A stretch of 64,000 nt of DNA from Ornithinibacillus caprae (GTDB taxonomy: Bacteria; Bacillota; Bacilli; Bacillales; Amphibacillaceae). The translations under genes were made by a program, and so were the position numbers. The stretch spans positions 1 to 64,000 of the forward strand of contig NZ_WOCA01000013.1 in NCBI RefSeq assembly GCF_009728145.1. The letters run 5' to 3'. This document shows, one piece after another, positions 34,266 through 45,640 of this stretch. Numbering within the stretch: position 1 is the stretch's first letter; each line of letters begins with the position of its first letter. The notes below the pieces were generated by a model. It saw only the letters and a program-made list of their open reading frames with translations. It was not told the origin of the DNA and did not search any database.

Positions 34266-37200
34266 ATGCAACAAGTAGAAGTTTACACACCGAAACATCA
34301 TGTTCGATTTGTAACGGCATCAAGTCTTTTTGATGGTCATGATGCTTCTATAAATATTATGCGAAGAATATTACAAGCTAGCGGGTCAGAGGTGATCCAC
34401 TTAGGCCATAACCGCTCAGTAGAGGAAGTTGTTCATGCTGCTATTCAGGAGGATGTGCAAGGGATCGCTATTTCCTCTTACCAGGGTGGGCATGTCGAAT
34501 ATTTTAAGTACATGATTGATCTGTTAAAAGAACTAGGAGCAGATCACATTAGGGTGTACGGTGGTGGTGGTGGAGTTATCATCCCACGTGAAATCAAAGA
34601 ATTACATGCCTATGGGGTATCTCGAATCTTTTCACCAGATGACGGCCGTGAGTTTGGGCTACAAGGGATGATTAACCAAATGCTTGAGGAATGTGATTTC
34701 ATCCCACCATTACAGGTAACAAGGGATATGGATAAACTGAAAGAAGGAGATCGCCAAACAATTGGGCGCTTTATCACGTACATGGAAAATGATGAAGTGG
34801 ATGAGGCAGAAAAGAAATCCGTATTAGATACGCTTCAAGAGAAAGGCAATACGAACATACCTGTATTAGGGATAACTGGGACTGGTGGAGCTGGGAAAAG
34901 TTCATTGACAGATGAATTGATTCGTCGCTTTATCCATGAAATTCCTGACAAAAAAATTGCCATTATCTCTATTGATCCAACGAAGCGGAAAACGGGTGGA
35001 GCTTTACTTGGAGACCGAATTCGCATGAATGCAATATTTACTGATCGAGTTTATATGCGTTCGTTAGCAACAAGGGATTCACGAAGTGAGCTATCCAAAG
35101 CCATTCAAGATGTTATTACCGTGGTTCGTGCTTCGGGCTTTGATTTTATTATTGTAGAAACAAGTGGAATTGGCCAAGGCGATGCAGCCATTACGGATGT
35201 TACCGATTTGTCAATGTATGTCATGACTGCAGAATTTGGTGCCCCAACACAGCTAGAAAAAATTGATATGATCGATTATGCTGACTTTATTGTCATTAAT
35301 AAATTTGAACAAAAGGGCTCGGAGGATGCATTAAATCAAGTTCGAAAGCAATATGAGCGTAGCCACATGCTATTCCATCAGGATAAGGAAAAGTTCCCGG
35401 TATTTGGAACGATTGCAAGCCAATTTAATGATGCAGGTACGAATGCCTTATTCGCATCACTAGTTGACATACTTAATGAAAAATACAATTGGAATGAAAA
35501 TGTAGATTTCGATCGCAATACAATTTCGCAAAAGCAAAATTTAATCATAACCAATGAACGTCGTCACTATTTACGTGAAATTGCAACTCATGTATGTAAC
35601 TATCATAAAGAAGCGAAAAAGCAAAGTGGAATTGCTAGGAAGCTCTACCAGCTCCATGGAGCAAAAGAAGCGTTAGAAGATCATGATGTTGTACGTATTA
35701 TAGATGAAAAAATAGGATCCTATGAAGAAGAGCTTGATCCAAAAGCTAAAAAGTTACTAGATTCATGGGATAAAACCAAAGAAGCATACGCACAGGAAAC
35801 GATGACATTTTCGGTGCGTGATAAAGAGATTGAAATGGATATTGTAACGGAATCATTAGCAGGGTTAAAAATACCAAAAGTTGCATTTCCGAAATATACC
35901 GATTGGGGCGAGCGACTACTGTGGTTATTAAAAGAGAACGTCCCAGGTGCTTTTCCATTCACAGCTGGCGTATTCCCATTCAAACGAAAAGGCGAGGATC
36001 CAACTCGACAATTTGCTGGAGAGGGTACACCTGAGCGTACCAATCGTAGGTTCCACTACTTATCTAAAAATGAGGACGCCAAACGTTTATCGACAGCCTT
36101 TGACTCGGTGACACTTTATGGCGAAGACCCAGCATACCGACCTGACATCTACGGGAAAATTGGCGAAAGTGGTGTCAACATTTGTACGTTGGAGGATATG
36201 AAAAAGCTATATGATGGTTTTGATCTAACCGATCCGAAAACATCTGTATCGATGACAATTAATGGTCCAGCACCAATTATATTAGCGATGTTTTTCAATA
36301 CTGCCATTGATCAGCAATTAACGAAGTTTAAGGAAACGGAAGGTCGCGAACCAAGCCCAGAAGAATATGAAAAAATAAAAGCTGATACATTAGGGGTTGT
36401 TCGTGGTACAGTTCAAGCTGATATTTTAAAAGAAGACCAAGGACAAAATACGTGTATCTTCTCCACAGAGTTTGCTCTACGGATGATGGGTGATATTCAG
36501 CAGTACTTTATCGATCAAAATGTACGAAATTACTATTCTGTTTCTATTTCTGGTTATCATATTGCAGAAGCGGGAGCAAACCCAATTACACAGTTAGCTT
36601 TCACTCTAGCTAATGGATTTACGTATGTGGAGTATTATTTAAGTCGAGGGATGGACATTAATAAATTTGCACCAAACCTGTCCTTCTTCTTCTCAAATGG
36701 TCTGGATCCTGAATATACCGTTATCGGTCGCGTTGCACGACGCATTTGGGCGATTACGATGCGTGATAAATATGGAGCGAATGAACGGAGTCAAAAACTG
36801 AAGTATCATATTCAGACATCTGGTCGCTCCTTACACGCTCAGGAGATCGACTTCAATGATATTCGAACAACACTACAGGCGTTAATTGCGATTCAGGATA
36901 ATACCAACTCCTTGCATACGAATGCATATGATGAAGCGATCACAACACCAACAGAGGAATCCGTTCGTCGGGCTATGGCGATTCAAATGATTATTAATCG
37001 CGAGTTTGGATTAACCAAGAACGAAAATTCTCTGCAGGGATCGTTTATCATAGATGAGCTAACAGACCTTGTAGAAGAGGCTGTTTTACAAGAATTCGAG
37101 CGGATCAATGATCGTGGTGGTGTGTTAGGAGCGATGGAACGTCAATATCAGCGTGGAAAAATCCAGGAAGAGTCCTTGTATTACGAAGGGAAAAAGCATT

Positions 37201-37508
37201 CTGGAGAACTTCCGATCATCGGGGTGAACACGTATTTGAATCCAAATCCACCATCAGAAGAAGAGATTGACTCAATGGAGCTTGCTCGAGCAACAAAAGA
37301 AGAAAAAGAGCATCAAATTAGTGAGCTTCATAAATTCCAGCATAAAAATAAAGAACAAATTGATGAAGCGCTTCATCGTTTGAAGCGTGTCGCAGCATCC
37401 GGTGGTAATATTTTTGAAGAGCTAATGGAGACCGTAAAAGTTGCCAGCCTTGGACAAATAACCAATGCACTCTATGAGGTTGGCGGCCAATATCGTAGAA
37501 ATATGTAG
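34266..37508 (+). CDS. icmF: Fused isobutyryl-CoA mutase IcmF
   Basis: The 1080-aa adenosylcobalamin enzyme interconverts isobutyryl-CoA and n-butyryl-CoA (some homologues also use isovaleryl-CoA/pivalyl-CoA). Domains in order: B12-binding (about 10-140, [14 protein letters not shown] with the Co-ligand His about H25); MeaI-like GTPase (about 195-420, [17 protein letters not shown], then [18 protein letters not shown]); and the TIM-barrel mutase (about 530-1080, [20 protein letters not shown]). Length matches the fused family. It ends the operon. It would feed branched-chain acyl-CoA into the beta-oxidation enzymes encoded upstream. Confidence 0.95.
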   Translation: MQQVEVYTPKHHVRFVTASSLFDGHDASINIMRRILQASGSEVIHLGHNRSVEEVVHAAIQEDVQGIAISSYQGGHVEYFKYMIDLLKELGADHIRVYGGGGGVIIPREIKELHAYGVSRIFSPDDGREFGLQGMINQMLEECDFIPPLQVTRDMDKLKEGDRQTIGRFITYMENDEVDEAEKKSVLDTLQEKGNTNIPVLGITGTGGAGKSSLTDELIRRFIHEIPDKKIAIISIDPTKRKTGGALLGDRIRMNAIFTDRVYMRSLATRDSRSELSKAIQDVITVVRASGFDFIIVETSGIGQGDAAITDVTDLSMYVMTAEFGAPTQLEKIDMIDYADFIVINKFEQKGSEDALNQVRKQYERSHMLFHQDKEKFPVFGTIASQFNDAGTNALFASLVDILNEKYNWNENVDFDRNTISQKQNLIITNERRHYLREIATHVCNYHKEAKKQSGIARKLYQLHGAKEALEDHDVVRIIDEKIGSYEEELDPKAKKLLDSWDKTKEAYAQETMTFSVRDKEIEMDIVTESLAGLKIPKVAFPKYTDWGERLLWLLKENVPGAFPFTAGVFPFKRKGEDPTRQFAGEGTPERTNRRFHYLSKNEDAKRLSTAFDSVTLYGEDPAYRPDIYGKIGESGVNICTLEDMKKLYDGFDLTDPKTSVSMTINGPAPIILAMFFNTAIDQQLTKFKETEGREPSPEEYEKIKADTLGVVRGTVQADILKEDQGQNTCIFSTEFALRMMGDIQQYFIDQNVRNYYSVSISGYHIAEAGANPITQLAFTLANGFTYVEYYLSRGMDINKFAPNLSFFFSNGLDPEYTVIGRVARRIWAITMRDKYGANERSQKLKYHIQTSGRSLHAQEIDFNDIRTTLQALIAIQDNTNSLHTNAYDEAITTPTEESVRRAMAIQMIINREFGLTKNENSLQGSFIIDELTDLVEEAVLQEFERINDRGGVLGAMERQYQRGKIQEESLYYEGKKHSGELPIIGVNTYLNPNPPSEEEIDSMELARATKEEKEHQISELHKFQHKNKEQIDEALHRLKRVAASGGNIFEELMETVKVASLGQITNALYEVGGQYRRNM

Positions 37509-37519
37509 TATGTCATAAA

Positions 37520-37553
37520 AATTGAGAGGGCAACCTAGCTCTCTCAATTTTTC
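37520..37553 (+). terminator. Intrinsic terminator of the thiolase-icmF operon
   Basis: AAATTGAGAG pairs with CTCTCAATTT around about 12 nt, followed by TTC. Confidence 0.8.
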
Positions 37554-37654
37554 ATGGTAGAAAAAGTACATATGTAGGCTGTGTCTTGAAAGGTTGATAA
37601 GTAATAAATGTTAGGGAGTAATTGATGTAGAATGCGCAGTAACTTACAGCTCAT

Positions 37655-37775
37655 AACACCACTACGGAAATACACTACGCTTTCACAGTGTCTACTTTGC
37701 CGTGGGCGGCTAGTGAGCATCCTCGTACTGGCACACTGTGAGGTCTCACCGATTCCCGCAGGACAAAGGTTTTCT
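37655..37775. repeat. Degenerate Bacillaceae-type GC-rich intergenic repeat
   Basis: GC content rises sharply against the neighbours. The stretch reads GGAAATACACTACGCTTTC, then GCCGTGGGCGGCTAGTGAGC, then GAGGTCTCACCGATTCCCGC. These blocks resemble an intergenic repeat that I have seen scattered through Bacillaceae genomes, read here from its 3' side (a TGCGGGA...GGTGAGACC...GAGG-TGCTCAC...GAAAGCGTAGTGTATTTCC order on the minus strand). Family identity is from memory; inverted pairing such as GTGAG / CTCAC is seen. Confidence 0.45.
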
Positions 37776-37823
37776 TTGGGTCGAGTAATCGCAGGCCAAA
37801 GGAGGCTACGACAGCCTTACATC

Positions 37824-37930
37824 GCACTACACCAAAAGCACGACAACCACGAGAAACAGCCAAAATATTAGAGCACACCAGTATCAAAGATATTAAAAGT
37901 TACATAAATCTATTTTTTTTAGTAGCATAA
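37824..37930 (+). pseudogene. Remnant of a tyrosine recombinase/integrase C-terminus
   Basis: In one plus frame the sequence reads RTTPKARQPRETAKILEHTS followed by IKDIKSYINLFF, then stops at 37930. The pattern AKxLxHTSIKxxxSYI is like the LGHSSIxxTxxYxH end of phage/Xer-type integrases, with Gly replaced by Glu. Nothing upstream continues the frame as an integrase. It is a short similarity judged by eye. Confidence 0.35.
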
Positions 37931-38096
37931 TCCGTTATGATTTGTTTATAATGTATGATATGGTTTATACTGCGTTTTATAAAGGATCATTTAACTGTCT
38001 TATATTTACTTAAACAGCATTACGAACAATACTTAAATAAAAGATTACTACTTAGGCGAAAAGCCATAAAAACATTAGAAAAGGGAGTGCGGTAAC

Positions 38097-38636
38097 GTGA
38101 GCTTAGATAACTTTAGCCGCGAGGAATTAAAAGCAATGTCAATGATTGAATTGGCACATCTCGTATTATTAGAAGAAAAAAAAGCAATGAACTTCAGAGA
38201 TATTTTTGAAAAGGTAGCAGAAATGAAAGAATTTTCTGAGAAGCAAATGGAAGAAAACATTGATCAATTTTACACAGACTTAAATATTGATGGCCGCTTT
38301 ATGACACCAGGCTCAAACATGTGGGGATTAAAGCGTTGGTACCCTGTTGATCAGATTGATGAAGAAATTAATTTAGCACCGAAGAAGAAAAAGAAGAAAG
38401 CGAAGAAAAAGGCAGAAGTATTTGAAGAAGAAGAACTGGATATCGAGGAAGAAGACCTTGATATTGTTGATGGTGATGTTGAAGATATAGTTGATGGTTT
38501 TGATGATGAAGACGAAGAATTTGACGATCTAGATGATGATGACGATTTTGATGAGTTTGATGAGGAAGAAGATGAAGACTTCGACGAGGTAGATGATGAG
38601 GAATTAGACGATGATTCAAAAGAGGAAGAGAAGTAA
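38097..38636 (+). CDS. rpoE: RNA polymerase delta subunit
   Basis: Delta is a Gram-positive RNA polymerase subunit that raises transcriptional specificity and recycling. The N-terminal HARE/winged-helix domain (about 1-90, EELKAMSMIELAHLVLLEEK) is followed by a Lys-rich linker and a long disordered Asp/Glu tail (about 110-179), the hallmark of the protein. The start is GTG 38097 behind GGGAG. It lies directly before pyrG, as in B. subtilis. Confidence 0.96.
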   Translation: MSLDNFSREELKAMSMIELAHLVLLEEKKAMNFRDIFEKVAEMKEFSEKQMEENIDQFYTDLNIDGRFMTPGSNMWGLKRWYPVDQIDEEINLAPKKKKKKAKKKAEVFEEEELDIEEEDLDIVDGDVEDIVDGFDDEDEEFDDLDDDDDFDEFDEEEDEDFDEVDDEELDDDSKEEEK

Positions 38637-38712
38637 ATACAGGTTAAAAAAGCACGCTTGACTTTTTTACACCTTATGAGTACAATTCTTATTGGGCTCT
38701 TTAAATTTAGTT

Positions 38713-38748
38713 AACAAAGCGTTTCCCTATCTGGGGAGGCGCTTTTCT
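38713..38748 (+). terminator. Intrinsic terminator of rpoE
   Basis: AAAGCG-TTTCCC pairs with GGGGA-GGCGCTTTT around TATCT, followed by a T-rich tail. Confidence 0.65.
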
Positions 38749-38867
38749 TGTTTTAAAAGGAAAATAGAAAAAACACGATTCTTGTAACGTTTATTGTACA
38801 CAATAACGGGTATACAAAGCAGGATGAACTTATTTTTTACTTATACTAATTAATTAACTATAAATAG

Positions 38868-40490
<1,623 letters not shown>

Positions 40491-40521
40491 TGCAAAAATT
40501 TACTTTCCCAAGTAGTAACAA

Positions 40522-40566
40522 AGTCACGAATCGTGTCAGAAATGATACGATTCGTGATTTTTTTTG
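40522..40566 (+). terminator. Intrinsic terminator of pyrG
   Basis: TCACGAATCGT pairs with ACGATTCGTGA around about 14 nt, followed by eight T. Confidence 0.9.
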
Positions 40567-40697
40567 CTATATTAAAGCAAAGAGGTTTAAAGTTGCCAAA
40601 AAAAGGGAATTAGCGTTTGGTGTGGCGTTTCAGGTAAAAGAATACATCCGGTGATCTTGCTTCTAACGAATGATTTCTCAAAAATGTTCGTTAAAAA

Positions 40698-40726
40698 GAA
40701 GGACTATCTTACTATATGTCGAATTA
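40698..40726 (+). promoter_or_regulatory. Sigma-H-type promoter with an overlapping 0A box before spo0F
   Basis: GAAGGACTA (-35-like, 40698-40706) and GTCGAATTA (40718-40726, matching the sigma-H -10 RnnGAATWW) are 11 bp apart. TGTCGAA at 40717-40723 is an exact Spo0A box (TGNCGAA) overlapping the -10. This is the arrangement expected for spo0F, which in B. subtilis is under sigma-H and Spo0A~P. Found by eye. Confidence 0.5.
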
Positions 40727-40755
40727 CATAAGATAAAGGGGGATGGAGTAAGAAA

Positions 40756-41115
40756 ATGAATAAAGTAGTACTAGTTGTAGATGATGAACATGGAATAAGA
40801 TTGTTATTAGAAGATGTTTTAACAAATGAAGGTTATCACGTAATAACAGCAAAAACTGGTAAGGAAGCTTTAGATAAGCTACAAAAACACTCCATAAGCT
40901 TAATGATATTGGATTATAAATTACCAATTGTGGATGGGATTGAAATACTGAAACAATTAGCACAAGCTCAAACTCAAATTCCTACAATTGTTATGAGCGG
41001 TATGATAGAAAAAATTGAAGATGAAACGAAGGATATAGCAAATGTAAAAGCAATACTTTCAAAGCCTTTTAACATATTAGATATAACGGAAAAAGTAAAA
41101 AATATATTGGCATAA
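40756..41115 (+). CDS. spo0F: Sporulation response regulator Spo0F
   Basis: Spo0F is the single-domain relay protein passing phosphate from Kin kinases to Spo0B. The 119-aa receiver has the acidic pair VVDDEHG (D9/D10), the phosphorylation site ILDYKLP (D53) and LSKPF (K103). The position pyrG-spo0F-fbaA matches B. subtilis. The usual MTAYGE segment is replaced by MSGMIEK: Thr becomes Ser and the following residues diverge. It is therefore a drifted Spo0F or a recent variant. GGGGGATGGAG precedes ATG 40756. Confidence 0.85.
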   Translation: MNKVVLVVDDEHGIRLLLEDVLTNEGYHVITAKTGKEALDKLQKHSISLMILDYKLPIVDGIEILKQLAQAQTQIPTIVMSGMIEKIEDETKDIANVKAILSKPFNILDITEKVKNILA

Positions 41116-41254
41116 TCGAACAAATTTTTTAAAAAGTTTGCCTGTATGAAGAAACGCCCTCATTTCTTGCTACTTGTGGCCGGACTTGGTATTCTTAAGA
41201 AGAAGTAAATATATAGCAAAGATGATATTTTCATCGATGAAGGAGGATACCTAA

Positions 41255-42109
41255 ATGCCATTAGTTTCAATGAAAGAGATGATGGAAAAAGGGAAAGAGA
41301 ACGGCTATGCAATCGGACAGTTTAATTTAAACAATTTGGAATATGCACAAGCTATTCTTCAAGCAGCTGAAGAAGAGAAATCACCGGTAATCCTAGGAGT
41401 TTCTGAAGGTGCAGGAAAATATATGGGTGGCTTTAAGGTTGTAGTTGCAATGGTTAAAGCATTGATGGAAGAATACGGTACAACTGTACCAGTTGCAATC
41501 CATTTAGACCATGGTTCAAGCTTTGAAAAATGTGCACAAGCGATTCATGCAGGATTCACTTCTGTTATGATCGATGGCTCTCATCATCCAATTGAACAAA
41601 ATATTGAGATGACTAAAAAAGTTGTTGAACTAGCTCATATCCATGGTGTATCTGTTGAAGCAGAAGTAGGTACTGTAGGTGGAGAAGAAGACGGTGTAAT
41701 TGGTGGAATCCAATACGCAGATCTTGAAGAGTGTAAACAACTTGTTGAACAAACTGGAGTTGACTGCTTAGCGCCAGCACTTGGTTCTGTTCATGGACCT
41801 TATCAAGGTGAGCCAAACTTAGGCTTTAAAGAGATGGAAGAAATCCTAAACGTTGTTAACGTACCATTAGTACTTCACGGTGGAACAGGAATTCCACTAA
41901 AAGATATTCAGAAAGCAGTTTCACTAGGTACTGCAAAAATCAACGTAAATACAGAAAATCAAATTGCTCAAGCTAAAGCGGTTCGTAAAGCTTTAGATGA
42001 AAAGCCAGAGCTATATGATCCACGTAAATACTTAGGACCTGGTACAGAAGCGATTAAACAAACAGTAATCGGAAAAATGCGTGAATTTGGCTCTTCGAAT
42101 CAAGCATAA
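41255..42109 (+). CDS. fbaA: Class II fructose-bisphosphate aldolase
   Basis: This zinc-dependent aldolase splits fructose 1,6-bisphosphate in glycolysis. The 284-aa length is normal. Zinc-site segments are [28 protein letters not shown] and [15 protein letters not shown] precedes ATG 41255. The tal gene follows 28 bp later, forming a carbohydrate operon as in Bacillus. Confidence 0.96.
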   Translation: MPLVSMKEMMEKGKENGYAIGQFNLNNLEYAQAILQAAEEEKSPVILGVSEGAGKYMGGFKVVVAMVKALMEEYGTTVPVAIHLDHGSSFEKCAQAIHAGFTSVMIDGSHHPIEQNIEMTKKVVELAHIHGVSVEAEVGTVGGEEDGVIGGIQYADLEECKQLVEQTGVDCLAPALGSVHGPYQGEPNLGFKEMEEILNVVNVPLVLHGGTGIPLKDIQKAVSLGTAKINVNTENQIAQAKAVRKALDEKPELYDPRKYLGPGTEAIKQTVIGKMREFGSSNQA

Positions 42110-42137
42110 CTAATCCAAAATAGGGTGGGATGGTTTA

Positions 42138-42782
42138 ATGAAGTTTTTCGTAGACACTGCAAATATTGACGATATCCGTTCAGCGAACGAGCTTGGGATT
42201 TTAGCTGGTGTAACAACCAATCCAAGTCTTGTTGCAAAAGAAGGTGTATCGTTTCACGATCGTCTTAGAGAGATTACAGCAGAGGTTTCAGGTTCAGTGA
42301 GTGCTGAAGTAATCGCAGAAGATGCAGAAGGTATGATTGCCGAAGGGAAAGAACTAGCAGCAATTGCACCTAACATCACGGTAAAGGTTCCGATGACCCT
42401 TGAAGGCTTAAAAGCAGTAAAAGCTTTTAGCGACTTAAACATTAAGACAAATGTAACCTTAATATTTAATGCGAACCAAGCACTGCTTGCAGCCCGTGCA
42501 GGAGCTACATATGTATCGCCATTTCTAGGACGATTGGATGATATCGGTCATGATGGAATGAACCTAATCGCAACGATATCTGAAATCTTCGATCGTCATG
42601 ATATTAAAACAGAGATTATTGCAGCATCGATCAGACATCCATTACATGTCATAGACGCAGCACTGAATGGAGCACATATTGCAACAGTTCCATATAATGT
42701 ACTAGGACAGCTTGTAAAACACCCATTAACAGATCAAGGAATTGAAAAATTCCTCGCTGACTGGAACAAACAAAACGGTTAG
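42138..42782 (+). CDS. tal: Small transaldolase / fructose-6-phosphate aldolase family protein
   Basis: The 214-aa protein belongs to the short TalC/Fsa group (B. subtilis YwjH). [19 protein letters not shown] and [13 protein letters not shown] open the barrel; NITVKVPMT carries the Schiff-base Lys. Enzymes of this group act either as transaldolase or as fructose-6-phosphate aldolase; the Bacillus members are usually transaldolases. It lies in the fba operon. Confidence 0.92.
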   Translation: MKFFVDTANIDDIRSANELGILAGVTTNPSLVAKEGVSFHDRLREITAEVSGSVSAEVIAEDAEGMIAEGKELAAIAPNITVKVPMTLEGLKAVKAFSDLNIKTNVTLIFNANQALLAARAGATYVSPFLGRLDDIGHDGMNLIATISEIFDRHDIKTEIIAASIRHPLHVIDAALNGAHIATVPYNVLGQLVKHPLTDQGIEKFLADWNKQNG

Positions 42783-42814
42783 CATGAAAAGAAGCTTAAC
42801 AGTCAAAGATAATA

Positions 42815-43160
42815 GTATAAGGCGGAAGTGCCCGGTGAGCGACGTATGGACTGCGCCTGTGCAACACAGGTGGTTCGATGTTGCCACGCAAAGTGGCGGT
42901 TTTAATCGAACATTCCCCGTATGAGATTAGATGAACATTACTTCCGCAGTCGGAAGTAATAGTGAATCTTATGCTGGAAGCGAAAAGGAAACACGGTGAG
43001 CGGATGTTTAAGGATGTTCGACTAATGTCGAACTGTTATCGTACGTAGGTGAAGGAAGTCATGTACCTGCGCAAGCTCGGTACAAAGGACAATGAAGTAT
43101 CTCACTTGAAGTACCTTCACTAGTCGCTGGGCACTGTAGCTAGAATGTATAAGGCGGAAG
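42815..43160 (+). ncRNA. Structured ~310-nt ORF-less element (HEARO/omega-RNA-like) between tal and murA2
   Basis: A terminal stem closes the element: GTGCCC (42828-42833) pairs with GGGCAC (43129-43134), and GCGAC (42839-42843) with GTCGC (43123-43127). Inside are hairpins CCTGTG/CACAGG, GTTCGAT...ATCGAAC enclosing GCCAC/GTGGC, the perfect 10-bp ATTACTTCCG/CGGAAGTAAT, and GTTCGAC/GTCGAAC. A 14-bp direct repeat GTATAAGGCGGAAG flanks it (42815-42828, 43147-43160). No reading frame of note is present. The branching order and the GTGGCGGTTTTAA segment recall HEARO RNAs, the omega-RNAs of IscB/IsrB elements, but no such protein is nearby. Structure is directly visible; class is inferred. Confidence 0.6.
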
Positions 43161-43173
43161 CCATAATTTTAAA

Positions 43174-43205
43174 TAGGCTGAATGGTTTGATTACTGTTCA
43201 GCCTA
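43174..43205 (+). terminator. Weak hairpin, possible terminator after the structured element
   Basis: TAGGCTGAA pairs perfectly with TTCAGCCTA around 14 nt, but only an AT-rich tail, not a T-run, follows. Confidence 0.35.
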
Positions 43206-43252
43206 ATTAACAAAGGAACAAAATTTATATCCTCAAAAAGTGGGGTTTTGAA

Positions 43253-44542
43253 ATGCAGAAAATGATAGTAGAAGGCGGTAAATTATTAAATGGGAAGGTA
43301 CGTATTAGCGGTGCAAAAAACAGTGCCGTAGCATTACTTCCTGCTGCCATTTTAGCTGATTCACAAGTAACAATCGAAGGATTACCAACGATCTCAGATG
43401 TCGATACACTGGGTGGCCTATTAGAAGAAATAGGTGGAAAAGTATCCTGGGGACCTGGACAAACCGTCCATATTGATCCAGAAAATATGATCTCTATGCC
43501 ACTTCCTAATGGCAAGGTAAAAAAACTTCGTGCATCTTACTATTTCATGGGTGCCATGCTTGGGAAGTTCAACAAAGCTGTCATAGGCTTGCCTGGTGGA
43601 TGTTTTTTAGGGCCACGACCGATTGATCAGCATATTAAGGGCTTTGAGGCATTAGGAGCAGAAGTTACCAATGAACAAGGTGCAATATATCTCCGTGCAA
43701 AAGAGCTAAGGGGAGCACGAATTTATCTTGACGTAGTTAGTGTTGGTGCAACCATCAATATTATGCTAGCTGCTGTTAAGGCTAAAGGAAAAACCATCAT
43801 TGAAAATGCCGCAAAAGAACCAGAAATAATTGACGTAGCAACATTGTTAACGAATATGGGAGCAAATATCAAAGGTGTAGGAACAGATGTTATTCGTATT
43901 GAAGGAGTACCATCCCTACATGGTTGTAAACATACAATCATACCGGACCGAATTGAGGCAGGGACGTATGCGATTGCAGCAGCAGCGGCTGGTAATGAAG
44001 TAATTATTGACAATGTCATACCACAACATTTAGAATCACTGCTTGCAAAATTGAGAGAGATGGGTGTCACCATAGAAGACAGCGATGAACAGCTACTGAT
44101 AGCACCACGAAACCCACTAAAAAGTGTGGATATCAAAACATTAGTATATCCAGGCTTTCCGACAGATCTCCAACAACCGTTTACTACTTTACTCACCAAA
44201 GCATCGAATACAGGGATCGTTACAGATACCATCTACTCCGCTCGTCTAAAACATATTGACGAACTGAGACGTATGAATGCTATAATTAAAGTTGAAGGTG
44301 GTTCGGTAATTGTTTCAGGGCCAACGCAATTAGAAGGAGCACGAGTAAAAGCAAGTGACCTACGAGCAGGTGCAGCCTTAGTAATTGCAGGATTAATGGC
44401 AAATGGCATAACTGAAATCACTGGACTCGACCATATTGACCGAGGTTATGAAAATATGACAGAGAAATTAAATAATCTTGGTGCGAAAGTATGGCGAGAA
44501 GATATGAATGAAGAAGAAATAAATCAATTTCAAAATTCATAA
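43253..44542 (+). CDS. murAB: UDP-N-acetylglucosamine 1-carboxyvinyltransferase (second paralogue, MurAB/MurZ)
   Basis: MurA transfers enolpyruvate to UDP-GlcNAc, the first committed step of peptidoglycan synthesis. The 429-aa protein shows [14 protein letters not shown] at the N-terminus and the catalytic loop [20 protein letters not shown] with C117, so it should be fosfomycin-sensitive. Position between tal and glpX identifies it as the murAB (murZ) paralogue rather than murAA. It starts at ATG 43253 with a weak GGGG site. Confidence 0.93.
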   Translation: MQKMIVEGGKLLNGKVRISGAKNSAVALLPAAILADSQVTIEGLPTISDVDTLGGLLEEIGGKVSWGPGQTVHIDPENMISMPLPNGKVKKLRASYYFMGAMLGKFNKAVIGLPGGCFLGPRPIDQHIKGFEALGAEVTNEQGAIYLRAKELRGARIYLDVVSVGATINIMLAAVKAKGKTIIENAAKEPEIIDVATLLTNMGANIKGVGTDVIRIEGVPSLHGCKHTIIPDRIEAGTYAIAAAAAGNEVIIDNVIPQHLESLLAKLREMGVTIEDSDEQLLIAPRNPLKSVDIKTLVYPGFPTDLQQPFTTLLTKASNTGIVTDTIYSARLKHIDELRRMNAIIKVEGGSVIVSGPTQLEGARVKASDLRAGAALVIAGLMANGITEITGLDHIDRGYENMTEKLNNLGAKVWREDMNEEEINQFQNS

Positions 44543-44622
44543 TTGAAGTTTCTTCTGATTCCTTCGCTTTTTAAAATAATCTTTTTGGGATGAGGTTATT
44601 TTTAACAAAGGGGAGAGGAATC

Positions 44623-45591
44623 ATGGAAAGAAGTTTAACGATGGAAATTGTTCGTGTAACAGAGGCGGCTGCTTTATCCTCCGCACGCTGGATGGGTAGA
44701 GGAAAAAAGGAAGAAGCAGATGATGCTGCAACCTCAGCGATGCGCGATGTTTTTGATACCATTCCGATGCAAGGAAAGGTCGTAATCGGTGAAGGTGAGA
44801 TGGATGAAGCGCCGATGCTCTATATTGGAGAAGAACTTGGAACTGGTTCTGGACCCTTAGTTGATGTAGCCGTTGATCCATTAGAAGGAACAAATATTGT
44901 AGCTAATGGAACCTGGAATGCATTAGCGGTAATTGCCATTGCAGATCAAGGGAAATTACTACATGCACCTGATATGTATATGAAAAAAATTGCCGTTGGT
45001 CCAGAAGCGGTAGGTAAGATAGACATCAATGCACCGACAATTGACAATTTACGTGCAGTTGCGAAAGCAAAAAATAAAAACATAGAAGATGTTGTAGCAG
45101 TAGTCTTAAATCGTCCACGTCATCAACAATTAATCGATGAAATTCGTGAGTCTGGTGCAAGAATTAAATTAATTCCAGATGGTGATGTGGCGGCTGCTAT
45201 TAATACAGCATTTGATGATACGGGTGTAGATATATTGCTTGGAATCGGTGGTGCACCAGAAGGAGTATTAGGTGCAGTTGCTTTAAAATGTTTAGGCGGA
45301 GAAATGCAAGGTCAGCTAGTACCTTCCAATGAAGAGGAAAGAATCCGTTGTAAAAAAATGGGCATAACCGATATCGATCAAGTATTTTACATGAATGATT
45401 TTTGTGGTGGAGATGATGCTATCTTCGCTGCGACAGGTGTAACAGATGGTGAATTACTAAAAGGTGTACAATTTAAAGGCACAAAGGCCACAACTCAAAC
45501 CGTTGTCATGCGTGCCAAGAGTGGGACGGTTCGCTTCATTGATGGTGAACATAGTCTAAGAAAAAAACCAAACCTAGTAATGGAACCATAA
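44623..45591 (+). CDS. glpX: Class II fructose-1,6-bisphosphatase GlpX
   Basis: GlpX dephosphorylates fructose 1,6-bisphosphate in gluconeogenesis. The 322-aa protein has [19 protein letters not shown] and [11 protein letters not shown] as metal-binding segments and [14 protein letters not shown] later. ATG 44623 was chosen (GGGGAGAGG upstream) over an in-frame ATG at 44590. It is equivalent to B. subtilis YwjI. A terminator follows. Confidence 0.94.
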   Translation: MERSLTMEIVRVTEAAALSSARWMGRGKKEEADDAATSAMRDVFDTIPMQGKVVIGEGEMDEAPMLYIGEELGTGSGPLVDVAVDPLEGTNIVANGTWNALAVIAIADQGKLLHAPDMYMKKIAVGPEAVGKIDINAPTIDNLRAVAKAKNKNIEDVVAVVLNRPRHQQLIDEIRESGARIKLIPDGDVAAAINTAFDDTGVDILLGIGGAPEGVLGAVALKCLGGEMQGQLVPSNEEERIRCKKMGITDIDQVFYMNDFCGGDDAIFAATGVTDGELLKGVQFKGTKATTQTVVMRAKSGTVRFIDGEHSLRKKPNLVMEP

Positions 45592-45595
45592 AAGA

Positions 45596-45640
45596 TAAGG
45601 GGAGCATATTACATGCCCCCTTAATAAATTTTTCATTAAA
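45596..45640 (+). terminator. Intrinsic terminator of murAB-glpX
   Basis: AAGGGGAGCAT pairs with ATGCCCCCTT around ATTAC, followed by AATAAATTTTTC. Confidence 0.7.

Noticed and set aside
37632-37871. 79-aa plus-strand frame after icmF
   Set aside because: It crosses the GC-rich repeat, has no ribosome site, and a different frame carries the integrase-like remnant.
38368-38619. 83-aa minus-strand His/Leu-rich frame
   Set aside because: Antisense image of the Asp/Glu tail of rpoE.
42742-42924. 60-aa plus-strand frame running from tal into the structured element
   Set aside because: Overlaps the end of tal, no ribosome site, and its codons fall on the RNA hairpins.
42815-43160. Group II intron, as known from Oceanobacillus
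   Set aside because: No domain V-like hairpin (34-nt, AGC...GTTC type) and no maturase frame could be found; the pairing closes on itself at both ends.
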